Of a DNA stretch of 64,000 nt, positions 1 to 8,878 are shown piece by piece (positions within the stretch are counted from its first letter, which is position 1; the number at the start of each line of letters is the position of its first letter). The DNA lies in NCBI GenBank assembly GCA_963709665.1, contig CAVPWU010000004.1, positions 152,025 through 216,024 of the forward strand. The letters are read 5' to 3'. The notes beneath the pieces are model-generated. The model ran no database searches, had not been told where the DNA came from, and saw only the letters and a program-made list of their open reading frames with translations. Source of the stretch: DASZIT01 sp963709665 (GTDB taxonomy: Bacteria; Actinomycetota; Acidimicrobiia; Acidimicrobiales; RAAP-2). A program made the translations under genes and the position numbers.

Positions 1-498
1 GAGGTCGTCCAACCCGGTGGCGGCCCGGCAGCAGGCGTAGAGCGCCTGGTAGGCGTCCGGCGCCACCTGCTGGTACCAGTCCCCCCGGTCCCAGGTGCCC
101 GAGGCGGACAGCAGGCCGTCGAAGAGGCGGGCCGGGGAGGTGTTGGCCAGGATGGCGGAGTCGTACTTGCAGCTGATCAGGAACACGTGGTCGATCCGGA
201 GGTCGATGGGGGCGACCTCGTCCCCGGGGGGACGGCGGCCACCGGTCCACTCCACGAGTTGGGGGAGGCGCCCCCGCAGGCCGTCGTCGGCCTCGAGGAA
301 CGCCCGGCCGTTGGCGAAGGCGGCGGCGAACTCGGTGGCGTAGCGGCCGTCGGCGTGGAGGGCGGCCAGCCGCTCCCACACCGGTGGGCCGACCCGTACC
401 TGGTGGGGGCGTCGGTGGAGGGCGGCGGCCAGGTCGTCGTCGCCGAGGGTGCCCAGCGCGGTGCCCAGCTCGGTGACCCAGGTCCGGTCATCGGACAC
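1..498 (-). CDS. Hypothetical protein downstream of a DNA methyltransferase, truncated by the window edge
   Basis: An open frame runs on the minus strand from a GTG at 498 to the window edge (166 codons), so the C-terminus is missing. It starts 18 bases after the stop of the methyltransferase gene and in the same frame, with the methyltransferase TGA immediately bounding it, so the two are probably one operon. The N-terminal half is charged and unremarkable. Around residues 101-125 lies a hydrophobic strand followed by ISCKYDSAIL and NTSPARLFD. A strand ending in a Cys-Lys pair after an acidic residue recalls a nuclease core, and the position beside a methyltransferase would suit a restriction enzyme. 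I do not recognise the family with certainty; the nuclease idea is an inference. The methyltransferase and this gene are well separated from the TetR gene, which is divergently oriented. Confidence 0.65.
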   Translation of the reverse strand, partial: MSDDRTWVTELGTALGTLGDDDLAAALHRRPHQVRVGPPVWERLAALHADGRYATEFAAAFANGRAFLEADDGLRGRLPQLVEWTGGRRPPGDEVAPIDLRIDHVFLISCKYDSAILANTSPARLFDGLLSASGTWDRGDWYQQVAPDAYQALYACCRAATGLDDL

Positions 499-516
499 CG
501 GTCGGCCCCCCGGCGG

Positions 517-2010
517 TCACGTCCCGGGAACCACCCCGCACCCGAGCGCTCCGAGGAGGGCGACGCCCTCGGGGTCGAGCAGCTCCACCACCGCCCGGAC
601 CGGTCCGGAGCCGTCAGGGGGGCACACCGCCCGGAGGGCCCGTCCGGCCGGCGTCCGCGGGCCGGGGGCCTCGGTGGTGAGGAGGACCAGCGGCCCGAGG
701 TCGGACCGGGCGGGGTCGTCCCGGCGCGCCTGGTGGAGCACGCCGGCCTTGCCCAGCGCCCGCCACACGGTGTCGCCCCGGGCCAGTCCCGGCCGGGTGC
801 TGGAGTAGGCGCCCGAGAGGTCGAACAGCCAGGTCGCCCCGTCGGCGTCCCGGGCCCGGAAGGAGAGGTCGACCCCCAGGTCGCGGAGGACCACCTGCGG
901 CTCGATGTCGACGAAGCCGCACGACGTCAGGGTGGCGCGGGCGATGTCCCGTGCCTTGTGGCCGGCCTCCACCATCGACGCCTCGTCGCCGGCACGGCCG
1001 GCCGACCGGGTGGGGCCCGGGCCCACCACCACCCGACGGGACGGGACCGGGCCGGCGCTGGCCGCCACGTGGCGGGCCTCGGCCACCCGGCGCTCGGCCA
1101 GAGCCACGTAGGCGGGGTCGGTGTCGAACCCCACGAAGTGCCGCTCGGTCCGCACCGCCGCCACCGCCGTCGACCCCGACCCCATGAACGGGTCGAGGAC
1201 CAGGTCGCCCCGGTAGGTGTAGAGCTCGATGAGGCGGCGGGGGAGCTCCACCGGAAAGGGGGCGGGGTGGCCGATCCGGGTGGCCGACTCGGTGGGGATG
1301 TCCCAGAGGTCGGTGGTGGCGTCGACGAAGTCGTCCATGGTCATCGACCCCTCGCTGGGGAGGCCGCGGGCCTGCCGTTGCTGGGGGGTGAGGGCGCGGT
1401 CGAACCGGCCCTTGGAGGCCACCACCACCCGCTCGGTGATGTCCCGGAGGACCGGGTTGCCGGGACGCTGGTAGGTGCCCCAGGCGCACGACCCACCGGC
1501 GGCGTGGCTCTTCTGCCAGACGATCTCCCCCCGCAGCAGGTAGCCCAGCGACTCCAGGACGTCGATGACGTCGCGGGACAGGGAGCGGTACGGCTTGCGC
1601 CCCAGGTTGGCCACGTTGACGGCCAGGCGCCCGCCGGGCTCGAGCTTGGCGAAGCACTGGGCGAAGACGTCATGGAGGACGCCGAGGTACTGGTCGTAGT
1701 CGGCGGGGATGTGGCCGACCCCGAGGGCCGTCTCGTACTCCTTGCCGGCGAAGTAGGGGGGCGAGGTGACGACCAGGGCCACCGAGTCGTCGGCGATCTC
1801 CCCGTGGGCGTCCATGTCCCGGGCGTCGCCCACCCACAGCTGGTCGGTGCGGAGCGGGGCGGCCACCGCCTCGTCGTCGGAGACCAGCGGGGGGGTGAAC
1901 CGGGCGTAGAAGCCCGAGGCGTCGTGGCTCTCCCGGCGGCCGACGCCGAACGCCGAGGTGGTGGTGGGCACCTTGCGGGTGGGGGGCCTGGCCGGGTCGA
2001 CGGCGGTCAC
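517..2010 (-). CDS. Site-specific DNA methyltransferase (N4-cytosine/N6-adenine type) with C-terminal extension
   Basis: A 497-residue protein starting at a GTG. It carries the amino-methyltransferase catalytic motif TSPPYFAGKEYE near residue 83 and, further on, the SAM-binding motif DPFMGSGSTAVAA near residue 280. This order (catalytic motif before SAM motif) defines the beta class of DNA amino-methyltransferases, which methylate adenine N6 or cytosine N4 in a specific DNA site. The methyltransferase core ends near residue 310. The remaining ~170 residues are not part of the canonical fold. They contain GVDLSFRARD, then WLFDLSGAYSSTRPGL and an Arg/Asp-rich tail, a layout like the strand-strand-helix core of PD-(D/E)XK nucleases but with Leu-Ser where the catalytic Lys would sit. 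The downstream partial gene may be its restriction or accessory partner. The enzyme call is firm; target site and role of the tail are unknown. Confidence 0.9.
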   Translation of the reverse strand: MTAVDPARPPTRKVPTTTSAFGVGRRESHDASGFYARFTPPLVSDDEAVAAPLRTDQLWVGDARDMDAHGEIADDSVALVVTSPPYFAGKEYETALGVGHIPADYDQYLGVLHDVFAQCFAKLEPGGRLAVNVANLGRKPYRSLSRDVIDVLESLGYLLRGEIVWQKSHAAGGSCAWGTYQRPGNPVLRDITERVVVASKGRFDRALTPQQRQARGLPSEGSMTMDDFVDATTDLWDIPTESATRIGHPAPFPVELPRRLIELYTYRGDLVLDPFMGSGSTAVAAVRTERHFVGFDTDPAYVALAERRVAEARHVAASAGPVPSRRVVVGPGPTRSAGRAGDEASMVEAGHKARDIARATLTSCGFVDIEPQVVLRDLGVDLSFRARDADGATWLFDLSGAYSSTRPGLARGDTVWRALGKAGVLHQARRDDPARSDLGPLVLLTTEAPGPRTPAGRALRAVCPPDGSGPVRAVVELLDPEGVALLGALGCGVVPGT

Positions 2011-2250
2011 CGGCCGGCTCCGACCCGGACGTCCGGGCCCGGGGGGATGGGGGGCACGGGGACGAGCATACGGAGAGGGTGTGACGCCGGCCCCCCGGTG
2101 CGCCGTGACCCCATGGGCAGAGGTTAGCCAGGGGCCCGGATCGGGCCGGGGATGACCCCGGCCCCGACGGTGCGGTGCCCCCCGGTTACCATCGGGTCAC
2201 CCGTGCGCCGAGGCGCCCGTGCCCGGGCGGATGGGGCCGTCCGCCCAGTC

Positions 2251-2262
2251 GTGAAATATCAC
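2251..2262. promoter_or_regulatory. Short AT-rich inverted repeat upstream of the TetR gene, possible operator
   Basis: GTGAAATATCAC sits about 95 bases before the TetR start in otherwise very GC-rich DNA; its outer GTGA/TCAC arms are inverted repeats around AATA. TetR genes usually repress themselves through a nearby palindrome, so this is a reasonable operator candidate, but the arms are only four bases long. The 2011-2357 interval holds no gene and must carry the promoters of the divergent methyltransferase and TetR genes. Confidence 0.25.
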
Positions 2263-2357
2263 ACCGAGTGAGCGCTGTACTACGCCACGCGGTTAGAGGT
2301 AGCATTCTGGCATTGCTTCACATTGATGTCATTGGGCTATCGGGACGGAGGGGTCCG

Positions 2358-3074
2358 ATGGAACGCACCACTAATTCCACACTGACGGATTTCAGCGCAC
2401 AACTCGGCCTGGGGGAGCCCGACGGCCCCCCCGGGGATGCCGGAGCGGGTGCCCAGGGTCGGATGTACGGGGGCCTCACCGTCCTCGAGCGCCGGGCCGT
2501 CCGACGACAGCGCCTGCTCGACACCGGGCTCGAGCTGTTCGCCCGGGGGTACGCACTGGCCACCATCGAGGGGATCTGCGCCAGCGCCGGGGTCACCGCC
2601 CGGCACTTCTACGAGGAGTTCGGCTCCCGTGAGGAGCTGCTGAAGGCGGTCTTCGACCGGTCGGTGGACTCCACCATCCTGGAGATCATCGAGCGGGTGG
2701 ACGGGAGCACCGTCCCCACCGACGACCTCGAGGGCCTGATCCGCCAGGGGGTGGGGGCCTTCCTCCACGCCTTCCTCGACGACCCGCGACGGGCCCGGGT
2801 GGTGTGCATCGAGTCGGTGGGCGTCAGCGCCGACCTCGAGGAGCACCGTCGTGAGCTCTTCCACAGCTTCTCGGCGCTGGTCCAGGGCGAGGCCGAGCGC
2901 CTCACCGACCACCACGAGGCTCCGAGCAAGGCGTTCGAGCTGACCACCCGGGCCCTGGTGGGCGGGACCCAGGAGCTCATCGTCGACTGGCTGCTCGACG
3001 ATGAGCCGGTGTCGCTGGAGCTTCTCTGCCAGGTGATGTCCGACCTCTTCATGGCGGTCATCAACTACCGGTGA
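2358..3074 (+). CDS. TetR/AcrR family transcriptional regulator
   Basis: A 238-residue protein. The ATG at 2358 is preferred over earlier in-frame starts because the upstream extension has no family similarity. After a ~35-residue low-complexity leader, a classic TetR DNA-binding domain occupies residues ~45-95: RQRLLDTGLELFARGYALAT is the first helix, and IEGICASAGVTARHFYEEFG is the helix-turn-helix with the FYEEFGSREEL signature that begins the core. The C-terminal ~140 residues are the helical ligand-binding and dimerisation domain, which diverges too far between members to name a ligand. It is divergent from the methyltransferase operon and convergent with the lipoprotein gene on the other side, so its target may be itself or a distant gene. 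Function as a repressor is known for the family; the regulated genes are not evident. Confidence 0.9.
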   Translation: MERTTNSTLTDFSAQLGLGEPDGPPGDAGAGAQGRMYGGLTVLERRAVRRQRLLDTGLELFARGYALATIEGICASAGVTARHFYEEFGSREELLKAVFDRSVDSTILEIIERVDGSTVPTDDLEGLIRQGVGAFLHAFLDDPRRARVVCIESVGVSADLEEHRRELFHSFSALVQGEAERLTDHHEAPSKAFELTTRALVGGTQELIVDWLLDDEPVSLELLCQVMSDLFMAVINYR

Positions 3075-3098
3075 CCGGCTCGGGCCCGGTGGGTCCGA

Positions 3099-4427
3099 TC
3101 AGCCGCCGGTCAGGTGGTCGGTGAGCGACTCGCCCACCACCACGCACCGCGAGGTCGACACGCAGTCGACGGCGGCCAGTGACTGGGCCGGGGTCAGCAC
3201 GGTGGGCTTGGCCCACGGCCGGGCCGGGGCCCCGGTGAAGAGGATCACGCCGGCCTGAGGGGCGGAGGCCACCGTGTTGCCGACGGCCACGCAGGTGGCC
3301 ACCGCCGTGCACGACACCCCGAGCAGGCTGGCGGCGGTGGCGGTCACCGCCTCGGTGGCCCAGGTGGCCCCCCCGTTGTCGCTCGAGAGGATCAGGGCCT
3401 GGCCCGCACGCACGCCCAGGGCGGTGGCGGACGTGGTGCCGACCACCGTGCACCGGACGCCGGCGTCACCGGCGCCGGGCGGGGCCGGGGCGGTGGTCGA
3501 CGTCGGGGTGGTCGACGTCGGGGTGGTGGTGGCCCCGGGGACGGTGGTGGTGGCCGGGACCGTCGAGGTGGTGGTGGGGGTGGGGACGGCTCCCGCCTGG
3601 TCGTCGGGGCCGGCCACGCACGAGACGCCGTTGAGGAAGCCGGCTTTGGCCGGGACCGGCAGGCTCAGCCAGGTGGTGCCGCCGGTGGCGGTCTGCAGCA
3701 CCAGGCCGGAGACGTGGTCGCCGTCGACCATCGCCTCCCCGGTGGCCCAGCAGTCGGTGGGTCCCACGCACGACAGCGACCGCACACCGCCGACCCCGGC
3801 GGGCAGGGCGCCGACCTGGGTCCAGGGGGCGTCGGCGCCCGTCGAGGTGAGGGCCACGTCGCCGGTGGCCGTGGAACCGATGGCGGTGCACTGCACGCCG
3901 GCCTGGCAGTCCACCGCCGTCACGTCGGTGAGGCCGGCCGGGAGGGTGTCGGGCACCCAGGTGGTGCCGCCGTCGTCGGTGTCGATGGCGATGCCCTGGG
4001 CGGACTGCCCCTGGCCCACCGCCACGCACTGGCGTGCCGAGCTGCAGGCGATGGCGGAGAGGAATGCGGTGGTGGCCGGGATGCCCTGGGCGTGCCAGGC
4101 GGCCCCCTGGTCGGTGGTGGCGATCACCGCCGCCCCGTTGGGGGCTCCGTCGGAGCCCACCGTGGACCCCACCGCCCAGCAGGCGGACGACGTGGGACAG
4201 GCCACCGCCACCGCCGAGTTGACCGGGGCCGGGAGGGCCACCGGGACCACCGACCCCGTCCAGGGGGAGCCGGGCGCGAAGGCGGTGGCCGGCGCCGTCG
4301 AGGCGCCGGGGTCGGAGGTGGTCGACGGCGAGGCGGCCCGGGTGCACCCGGCGGCGCCGACCACCACCACCACGACCACCACCCCTGTCACCAGCCGGAC
4401 CCGCCGGCTCCGTCCTCGCGTCGGCAC
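3099..4427 (-). CDS. Secreted lipoprotein with Ycf48/BNR-like repeats
   Basis: A 442-residue protein beginning with GTG and a strong lipoprotein signal: arginine-rich N-terminus, a Val-rich hydrophobic stretch, then the lipobox VGAAGC at residues ~23-28. The mature protein is a series of about seven divergent repeats of pattern (V/I/L)xC-x5-C-x-(A/V)xG, for example VACPTSSACWAVGST and IACSSARQCVAVGQG, each followed by a GGxTW turn. This is the layout of BNR/Ycf48-like beta-propellers, here with two cysteines per blade that could form disulfides. A Pro/Thr-rich linker (around residues 275-315) interrupts the propeller. Such proteins are common on actinobacterial cell surfaces but no enzymatic residues are known. 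It is likely extracellular and lipid-anchored; its ligand is unknown. Confidence 0.75.
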   Translation of the reverse strand: MPTRGRSRRVRLVTGVVVVVVVVGAAGCTRAASPSTTSDPGASTAPATAFAPGSPWTGSVVPVALPAPVNSAVAVACPTSSACWAVGSTVGSDGAPNGAAVIATTDQGAAWHAQGIPATTAFLSAIACSSARQCVAVGQGQSAQGIAIDTDDGGTTWVPDTLPAGLTDVTAVDCQAGVQCTAIGSTATGDVALTSTGADAPWTQVGALPAGVGGVRSLSCVGPTDCWATGEAMVDGDHVSGLVLQTATGGTTWLSLPVPAKAGFLNGVSCVAGPDDQAGAVPTPTTTSTVPATTTVPGATTTPTSTTPTSTTAPAPPGAGDAGVRCTVVGTTSATALGVRAGQALILSSDNGGATWATEAVTATAASLLGVSCTAVATCVAVGNTVASAPQAGVILFTGAPARPWAKPTVLTPAQSLAAVDCVSTSRCVVVGESLTDHLTGG

Positions 4428-4540
4428 CAGGCGGCACCGTACCGGACGGCGCCGGTACCTATCGGGTCGTGGGGTGGAGGGGAGGTCGGGGGACCGCCCC
4501 GTTCACCCGGCCGGGGGTCCGGCCGGACGGGGGGAGCGCG

Positions 4541-5371
4541 TCACTTGACCTTGATGACGTCGGTCTTGACGTACTTGTCGTGGTAGCCCTGCCGGCGCGG
4601 GTCCCACAGGGGGGACAGGCCGCAGACGATCGACCAGAGGGCGGCGATGAGTCCGAGGAAGGCACCGATGATGGGGATCCAGTTGAGGACGATGCTGGGG
4701 AAGAGGACGATGATGCGGATCGCCCCGCGCTGGTTGCCGATGGGACCCCCCGACTCCTGGTCCCGGACGGCGATCCCCAGCACCATCATCCCCACCGTCT
4801 GACCCTTCTCGCTGCCGGTCAGGTAGGCGAAGTAGGCGAGTTCGATGACGGCGAAGATGATGGCGACCACGAACCGACCGACCAGGAACCCACCGCCGTA
4901 GTACCCGTTCGACGCCCCCACCACGATGGCGGTGATGATGGCGAAGGGGACGAAGAGGATCAGGTCGTCGATGATCAGGGCCACCAGGCGCTGCCACCAC
5001 TCGGCCAACGGTCGGCCGAGCCGGTCGGTCGGGCCCGGGACGTAGCCGTAGGCGGCGCCGGCCGGAGGCTGGCCGTAGCCGCCGGGCGGCTGGCCGTAGC
5101 CGGGAGCCGGCGGCTGCCCGTAGGCGGGCGCGCTGGGGGGCTGCCCGTAGGCGGGCGCGCTGGGCGGCTGCCCGTAGCCCGGGGCGGCGGGCGGCTGCTG
5201 GGGCGGGTACCCCGGGGCGGCGGGCGGCTGCTGTGGGTAGCCCGGGGCGGCGGGCGGCTGCTGGGGCGGGTACCCCGGGGCGGCGGGCGGCTGTGGCGCG
5301 TTGGCCGGGGGAGCTGCCGCCGGTGGTGCGGGGGGCTGGTCCTCCGGGGGAGGTGGGTTGGTATCCGTCAT
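4541..5371 (-). CDS. RDD family membrane protein with proline-rich repeat N-terminus
   Basis: A 276-residue protein starting at the ATG at 5371. Residues 1-115 are cytoplasmic-looking and low complexity, built from imperfect repeats of PPAAPGYPPQQ and GQPPSAPAY. From residue ~125 the RDD domain begins: an Arg in EWWQRLVALIIDDLILF starts the first membrane helix, the Asp-Asp pair lies inside it, and about three further hydrophobic segments follow. The domain ends in the charged tail WDPRRQGYHDKYVKTDVIKV. RDD proteins are small integral membrane proteins of poorly known role, with some implicated in sodium or compatible-solute transport. The Pro/Gln/Tyr-rich leader is typical of actinobacterial versions and may bind other proteins. 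It points away from the divergent MarP-like gene. Confidence 0.85.
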   Translation of the reverse strand: MTDTNPPPPEDQPPAPPAAAPPANAPQPPAAPGYPPQQPPAAPGYPQQPPAAPGYPPQQPPAAPGYGQPPSAPAYGQPPSAPAYGQPPAPGYGQPPGGYGQPPAGAAYGYVPGPTDRLGRPLAEWWQRLVALIIDDLILFVPFAIITAIVVGASNGYYGGGFLVGRFVVAIIFAVIELAYFAYLTGSEKGQTVGMMVLGIAVRDQESGGPIGNQRGAIRIIVLFPSIVLNWIPIIGAFLGLIAALWSIVCGLSPLWDPRRQGYHDKYVKTDVIKVK

Positions 5372-5601
5372 GGTTCCCGCGCTTTCTGTTCTGTCGATCG
5401 CCACCGTCCGCACCGGTGGCGATCCCGGCGGTGAAGGTCGACCGCTCGCGCCCCTGATCTTTGCACGTCGCACCAGGCCGACGTCGGATTCGGGGACGGG
5501 TGACATCGCCGGTCTTCGGGGTCCGTCTACCGTGGACCGTCGGTGACGCCCTCCTCCTCCCCCGACGCCGTCGACCGTCCGCCGCCACCAGGGCGAGCCG
5601 G

Positions 5602-6774
5602 GTGAACCTGGTCGACGTCGCCGTGCTGGTGGTGGTGGCCATCGCCGCCATCCAGGGGCTCCGACTGGGGGCCGTCCTGCAGGTGCTGACCTTCGGAGGC
5701 TTCCTGCTCGGCCTCTACCTCGGGGCGCTGCTGGCCTCGGTGACCACCGGCTGGGTGCACTCCTCCTCCGCCCGCACGCTGGTGGCGCTGACCACCATGC
5801 TGGGCATGGCCGTCCTGGTCGGGGCGGTGGGCCGGATCGCCGGCGGCCAGATCTTCCGGAGGGTCCACCGGGGGCGGCTGGGGGCGGTGGACTCCGCCCT
5901 CGGGGTGGTGGTGGCGGTGGTGGCCTCGCTGCTGGCCCTGTGGCTCATGGCCAACACCCTGGTGAACAGCTCGTCCGAGGCGCTCAACTCCTCCATCTCC
6001 CACTCGACGATCATCCGGTCGCTCGACTCCGTGCTGCCCGCCACGCCGTCGGTCTTCTCGCGTATGCAGAACTTCCTGTCGGCCGAGGGGTTCCCGCCCG
6101 TCTTCGCCCAGCTGGCCCCGGCGTCGGCCGGCCCGGTGACGCCGGCCGCCGACAGCCAGGTGCGGACGGCGGTGGCGGCCGCCGGCCCGTCGACGGTGAA
6201 GATCGTGGGGGCCGGGTGCGGGGACATCCAGGAGGGCTCCGGGTTCGTGGTGGCCCCCGGCCTGGTGGTGACCAACGCCCACGTGGTGGCGGGCATCTCC
6301 CACCCCACCGTCGACGATGCCAGCGGGGAGCACTCCACCCAGGTGGTGCTCTTCGATCCCTCCTTCGACCTGGCCGTCCTGCGGGTCCAGGGGCTCCCGG
6401 AGCGGGCCCTGACCCTCGACCCCCAGGACGTGGGGCGGGGGACGCCGGCCACCGTGCTGGGGTTCCCGGGCGGCGGCCCCTTCACCGCCGCCTCCGGCGG
6501 GGTGATGGCGCAGTTCACCGCGGTGGGTCGGGACATCTACGGGCAGGGGCTGACCAGCCGCGACGTCTACGAGATCCAGGCGGTGGTCCGACCGGGGAAC
6601 TCCGGGGGGCCGTTGGTGGAGCCGGACGGCACCGTCATCGGCGTCGTCTTCTCCCGGTCGACCACCAACGGGGACATCGGGTACGCCCTCACCTCCCCGG
6701 GGGTGCGCTCCCGGGTGGTGCGGGCCGAGTCCCTCACCGCCCCGGTGGGCACCGGGGCCTGCGTGGCCGACTGA
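5602..6774 (+). CDS. marP: MarP-like membrane serine protease (CvpA-type membrane domain plus trypsin-like domain)
   Basis: A 390-residue protein read from the GTG at 5602, which yields a clean first membrane helix (NLVDVAVLVVVAIAAIQGL). Four hydrophobic segments in residues 1-125 form a CvpA/colicin-V-production-type membrane domain. The periplasmic part is a chymotrypsin-fold protease with His in TNAHVV (about residue 227), Asp in FDLAVL (about 256) and Ser in PGNSGGP (about 333). Two cysteines, in GAGCGD before the protease core and in GTGACVAD at the extreme C-terminus, are placed like the disulfide that controls activity in Mycobacterium tuberculosis MarP. In mycobacteria MarP protects against acid and oxidative stress by cleaving envelope hydrolases. 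The length matches the family. The call is strong; the substrate here is inferred only. Confidence 0.88.
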   Translation: MNLVDVAVLVVVAIAAIQGLRLGAVLQVLTFGGFLLGLYLGALLASVTTGWVHSSSARTLVALTTMLGMAVLVGAVGRIAGGQIFRRVHRGRLGAVDSALGVVVAVVASLLALWLMANTLVNSSSEALNSSISHSTIIRSLDSVLPATPSVFSRMQNFLSAEGFPPVFAQLAPASAGPVTPAADSQVRTAVAAAGPSTVKIVGAGCGDIQEGSGFVVAPGLVVTNAHVVAGISHPTVDDASGEHSTQVVLFDPSFDLAVLRVQGLPERALTLDPQDVGRGTPATVLGFPGGGPFTAASGGVMAQFTAVGRDIYGQGLTSRDVYEIQAVVRPGNSGGPLVEPDGTVIGVVFSRSTTNGDIGYALTSPGVRSRVVRAESLTAPVGTGACVAD

Positions 6775-6836
6775 GGGGTGGCGGCCCGTCCCCGTCCGGT
6801 CGGCCTCGGGCGGCCGACCCGACTAGAACTACGGGC

Positions 6837-8834
6837 GTGACGCTCCCCATCGAGGACTACGGCATCATCGGCGACCTGCACACGGCGGCGGTGGTGGGGA
6901 GGGACGGCTCCATCGACTGGCTGTGCCTGCCCCGCTTCGACTCCGCCGCCTGCTTCTCCAAGCTGCTGGGCACCGAGGACCACGGCTTCTGGAGGCTGGC
7001 CCCCAAGGGCTCCCACCGGGCCGTCCACCGGCGCTACAAGGGCGACACCCTGGTGCTCGAGTCGGAGTTCGTCACCGACCAGGGCACCGTCCGGGTCACC
7101 GACTGCATGCCGATCCGCGAGCGCCACCCCGAGGTGGTGCGCCTGGTGGAAGGGGTGCGGGGCAGGGTCGAGATGGAGATGCGGCTCACCATCCGGTTCG
7201 GGTACGGCGAGATCGTCCCGTGGGTGCGGCGCCTCGACGGCACCCTCAGCGCCATCGCCGGGCCGGACGGCCTGTCGTTGTGGACCCCGGTCCACTGCGT
7301 GGGGGAGGACATGTCGACGGTGGCCCGGTTCACGGTGTCGGAGGGACAGTCGGTGCCGTTCTCGCTGACCTGGTTCCCGGCCAGCGACGAGCCGCCGCGC
7401 CCGGTGGACGCCATCTACGCCATCGAGGACACCGAGAACTGGTGGCGCCAGTGGGTGGACCAGTGCACCTACGACGGCCAGCACAAGGAGGCGGTGGTCC
7501 GCTCCCTGATCACCCTCAAGGCCCTCACCTACGAGCCCACCGGCGGGATCGTGGCGGCGGCCACCACCTCGCTCCCCGAGACGCTGGGCGGGGGCCGCAA
7601 CTGGGACTACCGGTTCTGCTGGCTGCGCGACGCCACCCTCACCCTGGAGTCCCTGATGCGCGGGGGCTTCTACGACGAGGCGATGGCCTGGCGGGACTGG
7701 CTGCTCCGCGCCATCGCCGGCGACCCGTCGCAGATGCAGATCATGTACGGGGCGGCCGGTGAGCGGCGGCTCGAGGAGTGGGAGGTGGAGTGGCTGCCCG
7801 GCTACGAGGGCTCGGCCCCGGTCCGGATCGGCAACGCCGCCGCCGGGCAGTTCCAGATCGACGTCTTCGGTGAGGTGATGTCCGCCCTCTACGAGTCGTC
7901 CCGCTCCTCGGACTCGGTGGAGCTGCCGGCCTGGGAGCTCCAGATCGAGCTGATGAACTACCTCAGCGACAGCTGGCGCCAGCCCGACGACGGCATCTGG
8001 GAGGTGCGGGGCCCCCGCCGCCACTTCACCCACTCCAAGGTGATGGCGTGGGTGGCCATCGACCGGGCCATCAAGACCATCGAGGAGTGCGGGGTCGACG
8101 GACCCCTCGAGGAGTGGAAGAAGACCCGCCAGGAGATCCACGACCAGGTCTGCGATCAGGGCTTCAACGTGGCCAAGGGCTCCTTCACCCAGTACTACGG
8201 GTCCGATGAGCTGGACGCCAGCCTCCTGATGATCCCGATGGTCGGGTTCCTGCCCGCCCACGACCCCCGGGTGCGGGCCACCATCGAGGCGGTGGAGCGG
8301 GAGCTGGTCGACGGCGGCTTCGTCCTCCGCTACCGCACCGCCGACACCGGTGACGTCGACGGGCTGAGCGGCCGGGAGGGCGCCTTCCTGGCCTGCTCCT
8401 TCTGGCTGGTGGACTGCCTCGCCATGTTGGGCCGCACCGAGGACGCCAACGCCATGTTCGACCGGCTGCTCTCCCTCCGGAACGACCTCGGCCTCCTCTC
8501 CGAGGAGTACGACGCGGTGGCCGGCCGGCTGGTGGGCAACTTCCCCCAGGCCTTCTCCCACGTCTCGCTGGTCAACTCGGCGGCCAAGCTGAGCGGCCAC
8601 GGCAAGCCGGTCGCCGAGCCCGGGGCCATCGCCAGCTCGCTCCGGGCCCGGGGCCGGTCGAACTCCGGGGCCGGGAGGATGCACCGGTCCGGCCGCACGG
8701 CGCCCCACCGGGGGACCGACCGCGACCGTCACGCCGACCTCGCCGAGCCCGACATGGAGCTGACGGCCGGCTCCAACACCGCCGCCGGGGACACCGCCGC
8801 CAAGGACGCCGGCCCCGACCTGCGACCACGGTAG
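6837..8834 (+). CDS. Glycoside hydrolase family 15 protein, trehalase/glucoamylase type
   Basis: A 665-residue protein; the GTG at 6837 gives the conserved N-terminus LPIEDYGIIGDLHTAAVVGR followed by DGSIDWLCLPRFDS, the hallmark of the actinobacterial GH15 subgroup that includes mycobacterial trehalase. An N-terminal beta-sandwich (residues ~1-210) precedes the (alpha/alpha)6 barrel. The barrel shows NWDYRFCWLRDATLTLES (about residue 255) and EWLPGYEGSAPVRIGNAA (about 315), regions that line the active site and carry the catalytic acid in this family. Substrate is therefore probably trehalose or short alpha-glucans, hydrolysed by inversion to glucose. The C-terminal ~70 residues are a charged, Ala/Asp-rich tail. 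It is directly followed by a sugar dehydrogenase, which would fit oxidation of the released glucose. No signal peptide is visible, so it is likely cytoplasmic. Confidence 0.85.
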   Translation: MTLPIEDYGIIGDLHTAAVVGRDGSIDWLCLPRFDSAACFSKLLGTEDHGFWRLAPKGSHRAVHRRYKGDTLVLESEFVTDQGTVRVTDCMPIRERHPEVVRLVEGVRGRVEMEMRLTIRFGYGEIVPWVRRLDGTLSAIAGPDGLSLWTPVHCVGEDMSTVARFTVSEGQSVPFSLTWFPASDEPPRPVDAIYAIEDTENWWRQWVDQCTYDGQHKEAVVRSLITLKALTYEPTGGIVAAATTSLPETLGGGRNWDYRFCWLRDATLTLESLMRGGFYDEAMAWRDWLLRAIAGDPSQMQIMYGAAGERRLEEWEVEWLPGYEGSAPVRIGNAAAGQFQIDVFGEVMSALYESSRSSDSVELPAWELQIELMNYLSDSWRQPDDGIWEVRGPRRHFTHSKVMAWVAIDRAIKTIEECGVDGPLEEWKKTRQEIHDQVCDQGFNVAKGSFTQYYGSDELDASLLMIPMVGFLPAHDPRVRATIEAVERELVDGGFVLRYRTADTGDVDGLSGREGAFLACSFWLVDCLAMLGRTEDANAMFDRLLSLRNDLGLLSEEYDAVAGRLVGNFPQAFSHVSLVNSAAKLSGHGKPVAEPGAIASSLRARGRSNSGAGRMHRSGRTAPHRGTDRDRHADLAEPDMELTAGSNTAAGDTAAKDAGPDLRPR

Positions 8835-8878
8835 GACCGCGCACCACCCGCCACACCCGACCCCTGGGAGGACATCCG

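Noticed and set aside
187..2127. 646-codon plus-strand open frame over the methyltransferase gene
   Set aside because: Composition is shadow-like; the minus-strand frame carries the real methyltransferase motifs.
5940..6836. Upstream extension of the GH15 frame over the protease gene
   Set aside because: The extension is a shadow of the MarP-like gene; the conserved GH15 N-terminus begins at 6837.
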